A stretch of DNA of 64,000 nucleotides from Spirochaetota bacterium (GCA_016933025.1 JAFGBT010000028.1:124001-188000); one strand, 5' to 3'. Shown: positions 8,874 through 18,716, numbered from the stretch's first letter. Translations and numbers: made by a program. The notes: generated from the letters alone by a model not told the origin.

Positions 8874-10184
8874 TTACTCGTTCTTTCCAAATGCGGCAAC
8901 CACAAGCACCTGTAACTCATGGCTCCCCCGTGTAAGCCTCTGGAGATAGACGTTATGGGACGATCTCGCCCTGATAGCGTCAATGCCGTATGCGTAATCA
9001 ATAAACAGGGGAAGAAGGTTTCCGAGGAGCAACGAGAACGAGCAGGATACGCTGGTGTAAAACCTGCGGGGATAACCCCGTACCAGCCACCAGCTGGTTA
9101 TCGCTCCCCTTCCCTGTCCTATGACCTCGTTCTTTTTCGGCATATAGAGAAGATTGAATCCCGGCTGTATCCGCATGCCCCAGAAGGGGATAGGAATTCC
9201 GAGCTGAACTCGGGATATAAGGTAGAAATGATGATAAAATTCGGTATCGAAATAGCCGGGCATGATTGCATGATCCTGTTGAAAATACCCGATGTGCTCG
9301 GCGTTGTTTCGGTCAACGCCGGTGAAATACCCGCCGTAAAAATCGAAGAGGAGGTTGTAATCGCCACTGAACGCATAGTAGGCAGCGGCGTTAAAATAGA
9401 GCCGGTTGGTGTTTTTAGCCCTCGACCGGTACCAGATCCCCATGGTATTGCCCGCCGGCGGGGCCCAGATGTCGTTATACTTCTCCCTGAAAATCAGGCG
9501 ATCGTAATCATACCAGGTGCCGTAACCCACGCGTCGGGCGTACTGGTATTCGACGCGGGCCATGTAGCCGTGCTTTACCCGGCCGAGTTCACGCTCCTCG
9601 ACATCTGATAGAACGATCTGGGCAGCTGGCTTAATCTGCCAATGTCGTTTCGGCATGTTCACGTACTTGTGCTCGTTCGGTGTCAGGAGGAAGAGGCGAT
9701 ACAGGTGATACGAGGAATGGAAGGATGCCTTTACAGAGAGGATCCTTAGTATATTGTATTGAAAAAATCCCCCCGCCCCGACATTGTTCCCGCCGACAGA
9801 ACGCCTCTCGTCGTCATATCCGCGATTATATGATTTCCATGCGCCATAGGTGGAGTGCTGTACGAGTGGCATGACCCCGGCGAATATCCTGTCGGTTTTA
9901 ATTCCGGCTATCGCGTATATCTGGGTGGTGGTAAACGTGAGCTGTGCGTAAAGATCCGGATTGCTGAAATTTTCCCCGAACCAGTAGTAGGCGACGAGAG
10001 GGGACAGGCTGTTTGAACCGCCGCCAAGCGGATGGTCGATGCCCAGAGCAATGACGTGCCGGTATTCCTGCTTCTTTTTTTGCGGCGTCAGGACATCGCG
10101 CCATTCCGCCGCATCCCTGGCCGCGAGCGAAGCGGCGTACATTGCGCACACTGCGATACAGGCACATGCTCTGGCTATCATCAT
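8874..10184 (-). CDS. Probable outer-membrane beta-barrel protein
   Basis: A 436-residue protein with a signal peptide (about residues 1-22, cleavage after SLAARDA). The mature sequence is rich in Tyr, Phe, Trp and Gly, with alternating hydrophobic strands (for example YLISRVQLGIPIPFW and FYTSVSCSFSLLLGNLLPLF), typical of an outer-membrane barrel. No TonB plug, SusD-like or porin signature is recognised and it does not end in the usual terminal Phe. Ligand and role are unknown. It is monocistronic by spacing. Confidence 0.65.
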   Translation of the reverse strand: MMIARACACIAVCAMYAASLAARDAAEWRDVLTPQKKKQEYRHVIALGIDHPLGGGSNSLSPLVAYYWFGENFSNPDLYAQLTFTTTQIYAIAGIKTDRIFAGVMPLVQHSTYGAWKSYNRGYDDERRSVGGNNVGAGGFFQYNILRILSVKASFHSSYHLYRLFLLTPNEHKYVNMPKRHWQIKPAAQIVLSDVEERELGRVKHGYMARVEYQYARRVGYGTWYDYDRLIFREKYNDIWAPPAGNTMGIWYRSRAKNTNRLYFNAAAYYAFSGDYNLLFDFYGGYFTGVDRNNAEHIGYFQQDHAIMPGYFDTEFYHHFYLISRVQLGIPIPFWGMRIQPGFNLLYMPKKNEVIGQGRGAITSWWLVRGYPRRFYTSVSCSFSLLLGNLLPLFIDYAYGIDAIRARSSHNVYLQRLTRGSHELQVLVVAAFGKNE

Positions 10185-10298
10185 GAGGGAACCTCCAACT
10201 CATCACAGCTACACAGGCATGGAGGATACTACGCGGAGCAGCTACAGGCAAGTAAAAAATCGCGATCTTCCGAATAATTCAAGGCGCAATTCCATAGG

Positions 10299-10323
10299 TG
10301 TGCGGCCACCGGGCCGGGGCCGC
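10299..10323 (-). terminator. GC-rich hairpin after YkgJ-family gene
   Basis: GCGGCC and GGCCGC arms around a GC-rich centre, immediately 3' of the minus-strand stop at 10326. There is no T-run, so termination strength is uncertain. Confidence 0.4.
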
Positions 10324-10325
10324 CG

Positions 10326-10724
10326 TTAACTTATTTTCTTGAATCTCCAGTCTATCCCCTTCTTCTGGATATACTCCTCGAATTCCTTACGGGTCGTGAA
10401 GTAAAGGAAATACGGCGAATCAAAGTATTCGCATTCCTCATCGCCGCATCCGTGGCTCCTGCAGATCATGGGGCGCTCGCTGTAGATATGACAACGGTTG
10501 TCCGCGGTCAGGCTTTCGCAGGCGCTTCTGAATTCCACGTGCCATTTCCTGTCATGATCGACGAAAACATGCACGTTATTGTGTGCCAGGTACCATCGGA
10601 TATTGTCGTAATCCGTCTTCGTTGTGGGCCGGTCGATCTCGATGGCGACATACTGGCAGCACCTTCCGCCGCACTCGAAGCAGGGCGGCTGAAAAGTATT
10701 TTTCTTCTTGATCTTCTTACTCAA
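10326..10724 (-). CDS. YkgJ-family cysteine-cluster protein
   Basis: A 132-residue protein with the YkgJ (zinc/iron-chelating) Cys pattern: CFECGGRCCQ near the N-terminus, then CESLTADNRCHIYSERPMIC and HGCGDEEC. The family probably binds a metal or an Fe-S centre; its reaction is unknown. I choose a TTG start at 10724 because AAAGGGAG lies eight bases upstream. Longer readings begin in sequence with no family similarity. It follows nnr in the same direction (gap 134 nt). Confidence 0.82.
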   Translation of the reverse strand: MSKKIKKKNTFQPPCFECGGRCCQYVAIEIDRPTTKTDYDNIRWYLAHNNVHVFVDHDRKWHVEFRSACESLTADNRCHIYSERPMICRSHGCGDEECEYFDSPYFLYFTTRKEFEEYIQKKGIDWRFKKIS

Positions 10725-10858
10725 TATAATCACTCCCTTTGATGATCTCAATGCATCACATAAACCATGCCGCTTACTTGTCCACTTATTTTTGGTAAAA
10801 AATGTATCGCCGGAGCACGAATGCAGAGTGAGACGACATTCAGGCCAGATCGTGATGA

Positions 10859-12436
10859 TCAGAAGGACTGTTTCGCAGCACGTATGCAGGTGATGATATC
10901 GGTCGATTTCAGCACGTCGCACCGGTTGCCGGAGCAGTATACCTCAGCCGCTTTGCCGTGTATCCAGGCGCCGAGCGCCGCCGCCTGAAGCGCGGAGAGC
11001 CGGCGGAGGGAAAGCGCTCCTATGATGCCAGAAAGGACGTCCCCTGAGCCGGCCGTCGCCAGAGCGGGACCGCCCGTCGTGTTGATGAGATACTGCGTGC
11101 CGTTCGAGACAATGGACGCTGGTCCCTTTAATACAACAGTGCACGTATACTGCCTCGCGATGCGGCCGGCAGCCTGGTGCCTGTTGCTCTTGATTGCATC
11201 CACGGAAATCCCCATGAGTCGCGACGCCTCCATGAAATGGGGCGTAATGATCCATTCGATGCTCCAGTCCAGGCTCTGCCGCTGGTATATCTCATCGAGG
11301 TGAAAAAGTCCGTCGCCGTCAATGATGACCTTCTTGATGCCAAACCGCTGGATGGCCGGCATCGCCGCCGCAAAAACCTGCTTCGCGTATGGGCCCCGCC
11401 CCATACCGGGCCCTATGAGCATCGTCTCGCACCGCTTCGCCTGGAGGGCCGTCTCCAGGGCCCCCTGGATATCTTCAACCCGGGGCGCACCGCCGTTCAC
11501 CGGTTCCGGCAGCTGCATCGTCATGAGCTCGGGTATCCTGCCGGCAGTCGCGGCCCTTGCAGAGGGAGTTGTGAGAAGGGTCGCCAGGCCGACCCCACAC
11601 TCAAACGCCGCTGCCGCGGCCATCAGGGCGGCGCCCTCCATCCCGTCGAACCCGCCGACGATCAGAAGATGCCCCCGCGCGCTTTTGTGGGTGTCAACGG
11701 AGCCGCAGTATTCCGACTCAATCTCCCGAATGGAATGCTTTGAGAAAAAATCGGAGTCTATCAGTTCTGTATTCAGATTGTCGGATTCGGTTAAGGACTT
11801 CGGGAAACCTATGTCCGCGACATTGACCTCGCCGGCAAAATCTTTTCCGGGATAGGTGACCAGTGAAAGCTTCGGAAGACCGATGGTGACCGTGCAGTCC
11901 GCGACAACGGTTTCGCCCACCGGTGCCGCGCCGTCGGAGCCGAGGCCGCTGGGAACATCAACGGCCACCACGTATACACCGGAGTCGTTGATGATCCTGA
12001 TCACGTCGCCCACGGCGCCCCGGGGCGTTCCCGAAAAACCGGTACCCAGAAGCGCATCGACAATGCAGCCGTAGCCTTTCAGCTCGAGATTCCGGAGGTC
12101 CTCCGCGCCCGACACGATCGCAATACTGTTGCCGTTTTTTTTGCAGAGCTCGTAATAGCCTCTCGACGGCTCGGCTATTTTTTTTTCGTCGCCGACGATA
12201 AACACATCGGCCCGTACGCCCCTGCCGGCGAGAAAGTAGGCCGTTACGAAGCCGTCACCGCCGTTGTTGCCCGTGCCGGTAAAGACGGCCGCGCTTTTAA
12301 TCCATGGATGTTTTCCCGTGATATGATCGGCAACAGCTTTGCCGGCCAGTCCCATCAGCACGGTTCCGGAAAGACCAAGGTCATTAATGGTCGCCCGGTC
12401 TATCTCCTTCATTTCCAGCGCGGTTACAGCCTTCAT
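10859..12436 (-). CDS. nnr: Bifunctional NAD(P)HX epimerase / ADP-dependent dehydratase
   Basis: Repairs hydrated NADH and NADPH. Residues 1-215 are the YjeF_N epimerase (GTGNNGGDGF at ~55, VDALLGTGFSG at ~126). Residues ~235-520 are the ribokinase-fold dehydratase (GGFDGMEGAALMAA at ~257, IGPGMGRG at ~342, the signature TAGSGDVLSG at ~467). Its length of 525 matches the fused bacterial form. The start has GGGAG seven bases upstream. It lies four bases after a lipoprotein gene, in one operon. Confidence 0.95.
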   Translation of the reverse strand: MKAVTALEMKEIDRATINDLGLSGTVLMGLAGKAVADHITGKHPWIKSAAVFTGTGNNGGDGFVTAYFLAGRGVRADVFIVGDEKKIAEPSRGYYELCKKNGNSIAIVSGAEDLRNLELKGYGCIVDALLGTGFSGTPRGAVGDVIRIINDSGVYVVAVDVPSGLGSDGAAPVGETVVADCTVTIGLPKLSLVTYPGKDFAGEVNVADIGFPKSLTESDNLNTELIDSDFFSKHSIREIESEYCGSVDTHKSARGHLLIVGGFDGMEGAALMAAAAAFECGVGLATLLTTPSARAATAGRIPELMTMQLPEPVNGGAPRVEDIQGALETALQAKRCETMLIGPGMGRGPYAKQVFAAAMPAIQRFGIKKVIIDGDGLFHLDEIYQRQSLDWSIEWIITPHFMEASRLMGISVDAIKSNRHQAAGRIARQYTCTVVLKGPASIVSNGTQYLINTTGGPALATAGSGDVLSGIIGALSLRRLSALQAAALGAWIHGKAAEVYCSGNRCDVLKSTDIITCIRAAKQSF

Positions 12437-12440
12437 GCCG

Positions 12441-13511
12441 CTACTCCCATTTGAGCACCTCGACTCCGCTCTTCATGATATGATATGAATATATCCGTCC
12501 GGACTCATCCAGCAGTATTTTCGTGTAGAAATCCCGCCGGTTCTTCATTTCCATGTAGACGTTGTTGACGATAGCGCCGTCCAGGTTCGCCACCTCGAAT
12601 TTCACGTCTCCATCGCTCACGTTCCAGAGATAGAGATACTTATCATCGACTATATCGAAAAGAACATTTTTCGGATCGGGGATCTCCATAATGGTCTTCT
12701 CTATTCTGGCACCGGCTATCGAATATTCGAAAATCTTGATATATTTAAGCCTGAGGTTATGATAGTACGATACCGATATCAGCATTCTTTCACCGTCGGA
12801 AAAAATCTTCACGTTATCGATCTTGCCCCCGTATACATTCCCCTCGTCCCTCTCGGTGAAATCCATGGCTGCAAGGTTTATGTACTTCTCCCGTCGCTTG
12901 CCTTTAAAGCGGAACACGCACCACGAATCAGTCGTGCGCGACATGACAAAGAGCCTGCCAGAAAAATCAATAAAGAGCCGCTCGATATGCGAGAAGGGGG
13001 TATCGGGCGCGCCCCTCTGGCCGAGGGTATACTGAAGCTCCCCGCTTTTGCTGAATGATAGAATATAGGAAGGAGAAAAATCAATGCCATCAGGACCGCC
13101 GCCAGCGCCCCGCGTCTCCTTAATTTGAGATAATTTATTCTGGATGTAAATGTTCTCGTCTTCATCCATGGCGATAAATCCTATAGCCCCGAAATTGAAT
13201 TTCTCGACCGGAATTTCGCCCTTCTTTATGTTCTTCGTAGAGCCTATTATGAGCGCCACATCGCCGTTCAGTTTGACAACCTGGACTCGTCCGAGTTCGT
13301 TATCCCCGACGCACACCTTGCCGTTGGAAACGTTAAGGCTTATGGAGAGGTATTCCATCCCGAAATCATCGGCCTTAACCACGACCTGTCCCGGTTCCGA
13401 GCCCGCCGGCAAAAAGACCAGACGTCCGGAATTCAGCGAGGTTATCTTCCAGAATGAACAGCCGGTCATGGCAAGCGGCAGAAAAAGGATGATTATGATT
13501 ATTCTCTTCAT
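12441..13511 (-). CDS. Lipoprotein with beta-propeller-like repeats
   Basis: A 356-residue protein with lipobox MTGC (Cys ~18). Downstream, several units of the form D..(G/N)xxYIxN or FIDFSGRLFVMSR recur about every 45-55 residues, as in NHL/six-bladed propeller proteins. No catalytic motif is seen. Spirochaete genomes carry similar solitary propeller lipoproteins, but I cannot name the family with certainty. It is co-transcribed with nnr (gap 4 nt), without an obvious functional link. Confidence 0.7.
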   Translation of the reverse strand: MKRIIIIILFLPLAMTGCSFWKITSLNSGRLVFLPAGSEPGQVVVKADDFGMEYLSISLNVSNGKVCVGDNELGRVQVVKLNGDVALIIGSTKNIKKGEIPVEKFNFGAIGFIAMDEDENIYIQNKLSQIKETRGAGGGPDGIDFSPSYILSFSKSGELQYTLGQRGAPDTPFSHIERLFIDFSGRLFVMSRTTDSWCVFRFKGKRREKYINLAAMDFTERDEGNVYGGKIDNVKIFSDGERMLISVSYYHNLRLKYIKIFEYSIAGARIEKTIMEIPDPKNVLFDIVDDKYLYLWNVSDGDVKFEVANLDGAIVNNVYMEMKNRRDFYTKILLDESGRIYSYHIMKSGVEVLKWE

Positions 13512-13829
13512 ATTTCCCCGTCAGCAGGTCATTGAATTCCGGATTGCGAGCCGGGAATGTCGACATATCAACCGGCAATTATACGATTAGTGGTTAGGGT
13601 CATATAATTTTCAAGAGAATTTTACCTTGGACGCATTAAAATGGCGTTTCAAAATCGGGATCGCCGCGTGAAACTAATCTTATTCCGATTGACAAAAAAC
13701 GCCGTCTTGAAAGATAGTCAAAAAGCAGCCACTATTCCAGCGCGCGTGTCCGCAATGGATATCCCGGCCCGGCAGGCGGCGCACGCCGGAATAACACGAA
13801 ATCATATACTTCACCACGAGAGGTAGACA
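13512..13829. other. Intergenic region upstream of acyl-CoA dehydrogenase gene
   Basis: Divergent promoter space with no credible gene. A TTGACA lies at 13689-13694, but the hexamer 17 bp further (AGATAG) is a poor -10. No terminator or repeat was seen. Confidence 0.4.
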
Positions 13830-14981
13830 ATGGATTTTAAACTGACCGAAGAACAACAGATGCTTAAAGACACCTTGCGTCAATTTGCAGAAGACGAACT
13901 CAAGCCGAAAGCCGAGCACTACGACAGAACCCACGAGTTCCCGATGGAACATGTCAAGAAGCTGGGCGAGATGGGAGTGATGGGCGTCGTGTATCCCGAA
14001 AAGTACAATGGCGCCGGTATGGACTATATAAGCTATGCCATCGCGGTTGAAGAAGTCTCGAGGGGCGATGCGGCGGCCGGCACCATCGTTTCAGCGCACA
14101 ACTCCCTCTGCCTTTCCCCCATATACTATTTCGCATCCGAGGAAATCAAACAGAAGTACCTGACGAAGCTCACCACCGGCGAATGGATCGGCTGCTTCGG
14201 CATTACCGAGGCGGAGGCCGGTTCCGACGCTGCGGGCACCAAGACGACCGCGGAGCTCAAGAACGGCAAATGGGTCCTCAACGGAACCAAGAACTTCATC
14301 ACCAACGGAGGGCCCGCTCAGGTCGCTGTTGTCACGGCAGTCACGGACAAGGGTATCGGCCACAAGGGGCTCAGCTTTTTCCTGATTGAAAAGGGGACGC
14401 CTGGTTTCAGCGTCGGTAAATCCGAGGACAAGCTCGGGATATGCGCCTCGTCGACCACGGAACTGGTATTCGACAACTGCGAAATCCCCGAAGGAAACAT
14501 GATCGGCAAGCGAGGGGATGGATTCAAGATCGCGATGCACACCCTCGACGGCGGGAGGGTCGGCATCGCTGCGCAGGCGGTCGGGATCGCCCAGGCGGCC
14601 CTTGACGCTGCGGTGGTCTACGCGAAGGACCGCAAGCAGTTCGGCAAGTCCATTGCGGACTTCCAGGCAATACAGTGGATGATCGCCGACATGGCGACCG
14701 ACATCGAGTCTTCCCGCCTGCTGGTATATCAGGCCGCGGCCCTCATCGGGACCGGCGAGCGCCAGCGCTATTCAAAATACGCGGCCATGGCAAAGCTCTT
14801 TGCGTCCGAAGCCTCGCACCGCGTCACCCACAAGGCGCTGCAGATTTTCGGCGGCTATGGTTATACTAAAGATTACCCGTTGGAGCGATTCTACCGTGAC
14901 GCCCGGATTACCGAGATATACGAGGGAACCTCGGAAATCCAGCGGCTGGTCATTGCGAACAATGTTATCAGGGAATATTAA
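13830..14981 (+). CDS. Acyl-CoA dehydrogenase (short/branched-chain type)
   Basis: FAD enzyme that introduces the alpha,beta double bond of acyl-CoA and passes electrons to ETF. Its 383 residues match the family length. Signatures seen are CFGITEAEAGSDA (FAD/substrate signature 1, ~130), ITNG (~155), QFGKSIADFQAIQW (~273), QIFGGYGYTKDYP (~345) and YEGTSEIQR (~370), where the Glu is the catalytic base of the short-chain class. A purine-rich RBS (GAGAGG) precedes the ATG. No ETF genes lie nearby. A nitronate monooxygenase-like gene follows after an inverted-repeat element. Confidence 0.94.
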   Translation: MDFKLTEEQQMLKDTLRQFAEDELKPKAEHYDRTHEFPMEHVKKLGEMGVMGVVYPEKYNGAGMDYISYAIAVEEVSRGDAAAGTIVSAHNSLCLSPIYYFASEEIKQKYLTKLTTGEWIGCFGITEAEAGSDAAGTKTTAELKNGKWVLNGTKNFITNGGPAQVAVVTAVTDKGIGHKGLSFFLIEKGTPGFSVGKSEDKLGICASSTTELVFDNCEIPEGNMIGKRGDGFKIAMHTLDGGRVGIAAQAVGIAQAALDAAVVYAKDRKQFGKSIADFQAIQWMIADMATDIESSRLLVYQAAALIGTGERQRYSKYAAMAKLFASEASHRVTHKALQIFGGYGYTKDYPLERFYRDARITEIYEGTSEIQRLVIANNVIREY

Positions 14982-15000
14982 CAGGCTACCGTCAATTAAT

Positions 15001-15064
15001 GACATGTCACCCAAAGACTACGCTCGGGGTGACGTGTCATGCCGAGCGTAGTCGAGGCATGACA
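15001..15064. repeat. Double-hairpin repeat with mutually complementary loops
   Basis: Hairpin A has arms 15001-15012 and 15027-15038. Hairpin B has arms 15035-15043 and 15056-15064. The loop of A contains GACTACGCTC and the loop of B its exact complement GAGCGTAGTC, so a single central hairpin (15016-15027 with 15042-15053, 12 bp) is a competing fold. The core resembles the GAGCGnAGTCGAGG element dispersed in many bacterial genomes. It lies between co-directional genes and may act as an intergenic RNA structure or terminator. Confidence 0.6.
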
Positions 15065-15104
15065 ACATAAACCAGGCATGATTTTTAATAAAAAAAGGTG
15101 ACTT

Positions 15105-16139
15105 ATGAAAACCAAAATTACTGAACTGTTCGGAATAAAGCACCCCATCCTGCTCTCCGGCATGAGCTGGATCAGCACACCGGAGCTCGTCGCCGCTGTT
15201 GCTAACGCGGGAGGTCTGGGAATTCTCGCCACGGGAATTCTCAAGCCGGAGGAGACGAAAGACTACATAGACCGCACCAGAAAGCTGACGAAGAATCCAT
15301 TCGCGGCCAATGTGACTCTCTACTTCCCCGGAGCTGAGCAAAACGCGAAGGTCATCATCGCAGAAAAGGTGCCGGTGGTCAATTACGCCCTCGGCAAGGG
15401 CGACTGGATATGCAAGGCCGTCCATGAATACGGCGGCAAGGTGATTGCTACGGTCACCACGCTCAAGCACGCCCAGGCTGCCCAGCGCGACGGCGCGGAC
15501 GCGCTCATCGTGACAGGCCACGAGGCTGCCGGCCACGGCGGCGCCGTCACTTCCCTGGTGCTGGTACCCAGCATTGCTGAAGCGGTGAAAATCCCCATTA
15601 TCGCGGCCGGGGGATTCGCGGACGGGCGCGGGCTCGCCGCGGCGCTGATCCTCGGGGCCGAAGGGATATCCATGGGGACCCGCTTCATGAACAGCGTTGA
15701 GAGCCCGGTGCACGCGTCCCAGAAGGCCATCAGCTCCCAGCTCGACGTGTTCAGCACTGTCTACACCAACAAGGTAGACGGTCTCCCCGCGCGCGTTATG
15801 GATACCAAAGGGGCCCGGCGACTTATAAAGCGAAAGCTGAATCCCATTACCGCCGCTTTTCTATCCCGACGCATAGCTAAGATCGTCGGGCTTCCATGGC
15901 TCAAGGTGGCGATCGGCATCATGCTTATGGGCCCGAAAAAAGCCATGCAGATGGCGCGTATGGCGGAGGGCTTTTTCGCCTTCAGGGCGGGCACCATGGA
16001 AGGCGACAACGTGAAGGGCGTGCTCCCCATCGGGCAGATCACGGGCATCATACACGACACGCCGACGGTCAAGCAGATCATCGAGCGCATTGTCAAGGAA
16101 GCTATAGAGGCGCAGAAGGCGGCATCGTCCAGGATCTGA
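15105..16139 (+). CDS. Nitronate monooxygenase / FabK-like FMN enzyme
   Basis: A 344-residue TIM-barrel flavoprotein of the 2-nitropropane dioxygenase family. It oxidises nitronates or, in FabK relatives, reduces enoyl-ACP. Motifs are GIKHPILLSGM (~10), ANAGGLGILATG (~30), the FMN/active-site box VTGHEAAGHGG (~135) with the conserved His, PIIAAGGFADGRG (~165) and GAEGISMGTRF (~185). FabK and NMO cannot be separated with confidence; the HEAAGHGG box is shared. It follows the acyl-CoA dehydrogenase, so a role in acyl-group metabolism is possible. Confidence 0.85.
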   Translation: MKTKITELFGIKHPILLSGMSWISTPELVAAVANAGGLGILATGILKPEETKDYIDRTRKLTKNPFAANVTLYFPGAEQNAKVIIAEKVPVVNYALGKGDWICKAVHEYGGKVIATVTTLKHAQAAQRDGADALIVTGHEAAGHGGAVTSLVLVPSIAEAVKIPIIAAGGFADGRGLAAALILGAEGISMGTRFMNSVESPVHASQKAISSQLDVFSTVYTNKVDGLPARVMDTKGARRLIKRKLNPITAAFLSRRIAKIVGLPWLKVAIGIMLMGPKKAMQMARMAEGFFAFRAGTMEGDNVKGVLPIGQITGIIHDTPTVKQIIERIVKEAIEAQKAASSRI

Positions 16140-16148
16140 CGACGACCC

Positions 16149-16181
16149 CACCGGCGGCCGAACCCTGTTCCGCCGCCGGTG
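16149..16181 (+). terminator. GC-rich hairpin after NMO-like gene
   Basis: 10-bp perfect stem (16149-16158 and 16172-16181) with a 13-nt loop, ten bases past the stop codon at 16139. Confidence 0.6.
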
Positions 16182-16265
16182 TCTCCCCTCCATTTTACGC
16201 AAATTGTATTGACAACTACCGGTAAATGTATTATAAATTATCTATCATCGTAACAGGAGACCGAA

Positions 16266-16616
16266 ATGGGCATACTCAAGGAAGCGGGCGACACCATAGT
16301 CAAATACGGCGAAATAATAGTCAATAAAACTGGGGAGCTGGCGAAAATTGGAAAGCTGAACCTTGACATCAAGCGGCTCCAGCTCGACCAGGGGATAGCG
16401 GAAAAAGACCTGGGCAAGTATGTTATCAATAAAATCGACGCCGGCGCCGCGACGATAGACTGCTCTGACGTGCTGGTCAAAGATCTTCACGAAAAAATCG
16501 GCTCCCTGAAAAAGAAAATCGAAGAAAAATCGGCGGAGATAGAGAAGATCAAAGCCGAGTCCAAAGGAAAGCAAGATTCTAAGAATGATAAAAAAACGGA
16601 AAACGGCGCACATTAA
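16266..16616 (+). CDS. Small coiled-coil protein, unknown
   Basis: A 116-residue, highly charged protein. Residues 3-60 look like a bacterial Zn-ribbon/phage-shock-type helical stalk lacking cysteines, and residues 70-105 form a clear Lys/Glu heptad coiled coil (EKIGSLKKKIEEKSAEIEKI). There is a single Cys (~66). A good RBS (CAGGAG) precedes the ATG. It sits nine bases before the RNase R gene, probably in one transcript. I do not recognise the function. Confidence 0.7.
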   Translation: MGILKEAGDTIVKYGEIIVNKTGELAKIGKLNLDIKRLQLDQGIAEKDLGKYVINKIDAGAATIDCSDVLVKDLHEKIGSLKKKIEEKSAEIEKIKAESKGKQDSKNDKKTENGAH

Positions 16617-16625
16617 TCCCCATCC

Positions 16626-18716
16626 ATGCCCGTTACCTCTAAAAAAATAATTTCCTTTATAAGGGCGCGGTCAGGTGAGTTCACGAAAAAAGAACTCGCT
16701 GAGGGGCTTGTCAGCCCCGCGCCGGTGCACCGGCGTAAAAAAAAGAAGAAAAAGGCCGGACCGTCCGGACCCGCGCGAGACCTGGCCGTAATTGACGCCA
16801 CGATTGAGGGGCTTACCTCAGCCGGCCTGCTGCGAAAAAAGAGAAATACCTACATAAAAATTCACTCATTCCTGGCGGAAGGCACAATCCGCGTCAGCAC
16901 CTCCGGCAACGGGATCCTGCGCGCCCTCGACAACGATATCATCATCAGAAAAGACGATACGGCCGGCGCCCACGACGGCGATCTCGTGGCCGTCAAAATA
17001 ATCGACTATAAGGTCGGGTCGGTTATCGGCGCCGTCGAAAAAATACTGCAGAGGGACCGGGAAACCTACTTCGCCAAGGTCGTCCACATGACGCGCGACG
17101 CGGTCATCTACAACCTGATGGACACTCCCGGCGGCAGGGAGGTCTGCTCGGCAAAGCCGGCCGTTTTCCCCGAAAAGGGCGACATGGCCCTGATAAAACT
17201 CGAAGATGGCAAGTTCCGCGAACGGCAGAGGTGCTCGGTCATCGACACCTTTTCCCCTGACGACGACAGCCACGACCTGAAGCGGATCATCATCAAACAC
17301 TCGCTCCCATCGCCCCATAAAGAGTACCCGGAACTGGCCGACCTGGCGGGAGCGCGGCCGGATACCGGGCCGAGAAAAGACTACACCGGCCTTTTCACCG
17401 TGACTATAGACGGCGAAAGCGCGAAGGATTTCGATGACGCAATCACCATCGAACGAAAAGGAGACGGCATCCTTCTCTATGTACATATCGCGGACGTCTC
17501 CTCGTACGTGCGAAAGAATTCCGACCTTGACCGCGAAGCGCTCGTCCGCGGCACCAGTTACTACCTCGGCAACAGCGTCATCCCTATGCTTCCCGAGGCG
17601 CTTTCGAACAATCTCTGTTCACTCAGGGAAGGCGTCGACCGGAATACCATGACTGTCGAGATGGACATCGACGCTAAAGGCGCCATAACCGGCCGCCGAT
17701 TCTCCCGCGGCGTCATCCGCGTCGACAGGAGGCTTACCTACAACCTGGTCGACGAAATCCTGTCCCGACGAGGGAATGACCCGCTCCGCGACGTGCTCCA
17801 TGGTATGTTTGACCTGGCGAACACCCTCCACGCCCGGAGAATCGCCCAGGGCAGCCTCGAGCTCAACCTCACCGCCCAGTCACTGATATACGAAAACAAC
17901 GTGGTGACCGACATACAGTACAACGAGCGGCTTAAAAGCCATCGCATCGTCGAGGAATTCATGCTCTGCGCGAACGTCGAGGTATCCCGCGCTCTTCGGG
18001 AAAGCGGCATACCCGCGCTCTATCGCAACCATGAAAAGGTCAGCTCCGATAAGATGCTGGCCCTGAAAGGCTTCCTCAAACTCCTCGACATACCCTTCAA
18101 GACAAGCGGCGACCCGGGTGCAAACATCCAATCGGTGCTCCGCCAGGTCGAGGGGAAGGACGTCGAGCACGTGGTCAACCTGGTGGTCCTGAAATCTCTC
18201 ATGCAGGCATGCTACAGCGCATATCCGGAGGGGCACTTCGGCCTGGGTTTCATAGACTACACCCACTTCACCTCCCCCATCAGGCGCTACCCCGATCTGG
18301 TCGTGCACCGCTGCCTGAAAAGCCTCATCGACGGCCGGAGGCCGCCCTACTCGACTGAGGATCTGGTTGCGATCGGCGACCGGAGCTCGGAAATGGAAAG
18401 AGTGGCCCAGGATGCCGAAAGGGACTTCGTCAAAATCAAGACCTGCAGGCTCATGAGGCACCGGGTCGGCGAGGTCTTCACGGGAATCATCAATGGAGTG
18501 AGCCGGTACGGCTTTTACGTCACCCTTACGGAGCTGCCGGTCGATGGGATGGTGCCGCTCTGGGTCCTTACCGATGATTTCTACCTTGTCAAGGAAGACG
18601 ACCACACGGTCGTCGGCAAGCGATATGGAAAGCGCTTCAGGATGGGCGACAGGATCAGGGTAAAGCTGACCAGTGTGGATATTGAGAGGATGATAATCGA
18701 TTTCGATATCGCATGA
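16626..18716 (+). CDS. rnr: Ribonuclease R
   Basis: Processive 3'-5' exoribonuclease for structured RNA. In order: an N-terminal winged-helix segment (residues 5-30), an unusual basic run (HRRKKKKKK, ~38-46), a cold-shock/OB region (~70-220), then the RNB catalytic domain. The RNB metal site is DGESAKDFDDAITI (~262) and its signature YTHFTSPIRRYPDLVVHR lies at ~538. A C-terminal S1 domain (VGEVFTGIINGVSRYGF, ~615) follows. The 696 residues are close to typical. The next gene's ATG overlaps the stop (ATGA). Confidence 0.95.
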   Translation: MPVTSKKIISFIRARSGEFTKKELAEGLVSPAPVHRRKKKKKKAGPSGPARDLAVIDATIEGLTSAGLLRKKRNTYIKIHSFLAEGTIRVSTSGNGILRALDNDIIIRKDDTAGAHDGDLVAVKIIDYKVGSVIGAVEKILQRDRETYFAKVVHMTRDAVIYNLMDTPGGREVCSAKPAVFPEKGDMALIKLEDGKFRERQRCSVIDTFSPDDDSHDLKRIIIKHSLPSPHKEYPELADLAGARPDTGPRKDYTGLFTVTIDGESAKDFDDAITIERKGDGILLYVHIADVSSYVRKNSDLDREALVRGTSYYLGNSVIPMLPEALSNNLCSLREGVDRNTMTVEMDIDAKGAITGRRFSRGVIRVDRRLTYNLVDEILSRRGNDPLRDVLHGMFDLANTLHARRIAQGSLELNLTAQSLIYENNVVTDIQYNERLKSHRIVEEFMLCANVEVSRALRESGIPALYRNHEKVSSDKMLALKGFLKLLDIPFKTSGDPGANIQSVLRQVEGKDVEHVVNLVVLKSLMQACYSAYPEGHFGLGFIDYTHFTSPIRRYPDLVVHRCLKSLIDGRRPPYSTEDLVAIGDRSSEMERVAQDAERDFVKIKTCRLMRHRVGEVFTGIINGVSRYGFYVTLTELPVDGMVPLWVLTDDFYLVKEDDHTVVGKRYGKRFRMGDRIRVKLTSVDIERMIIDFDIA

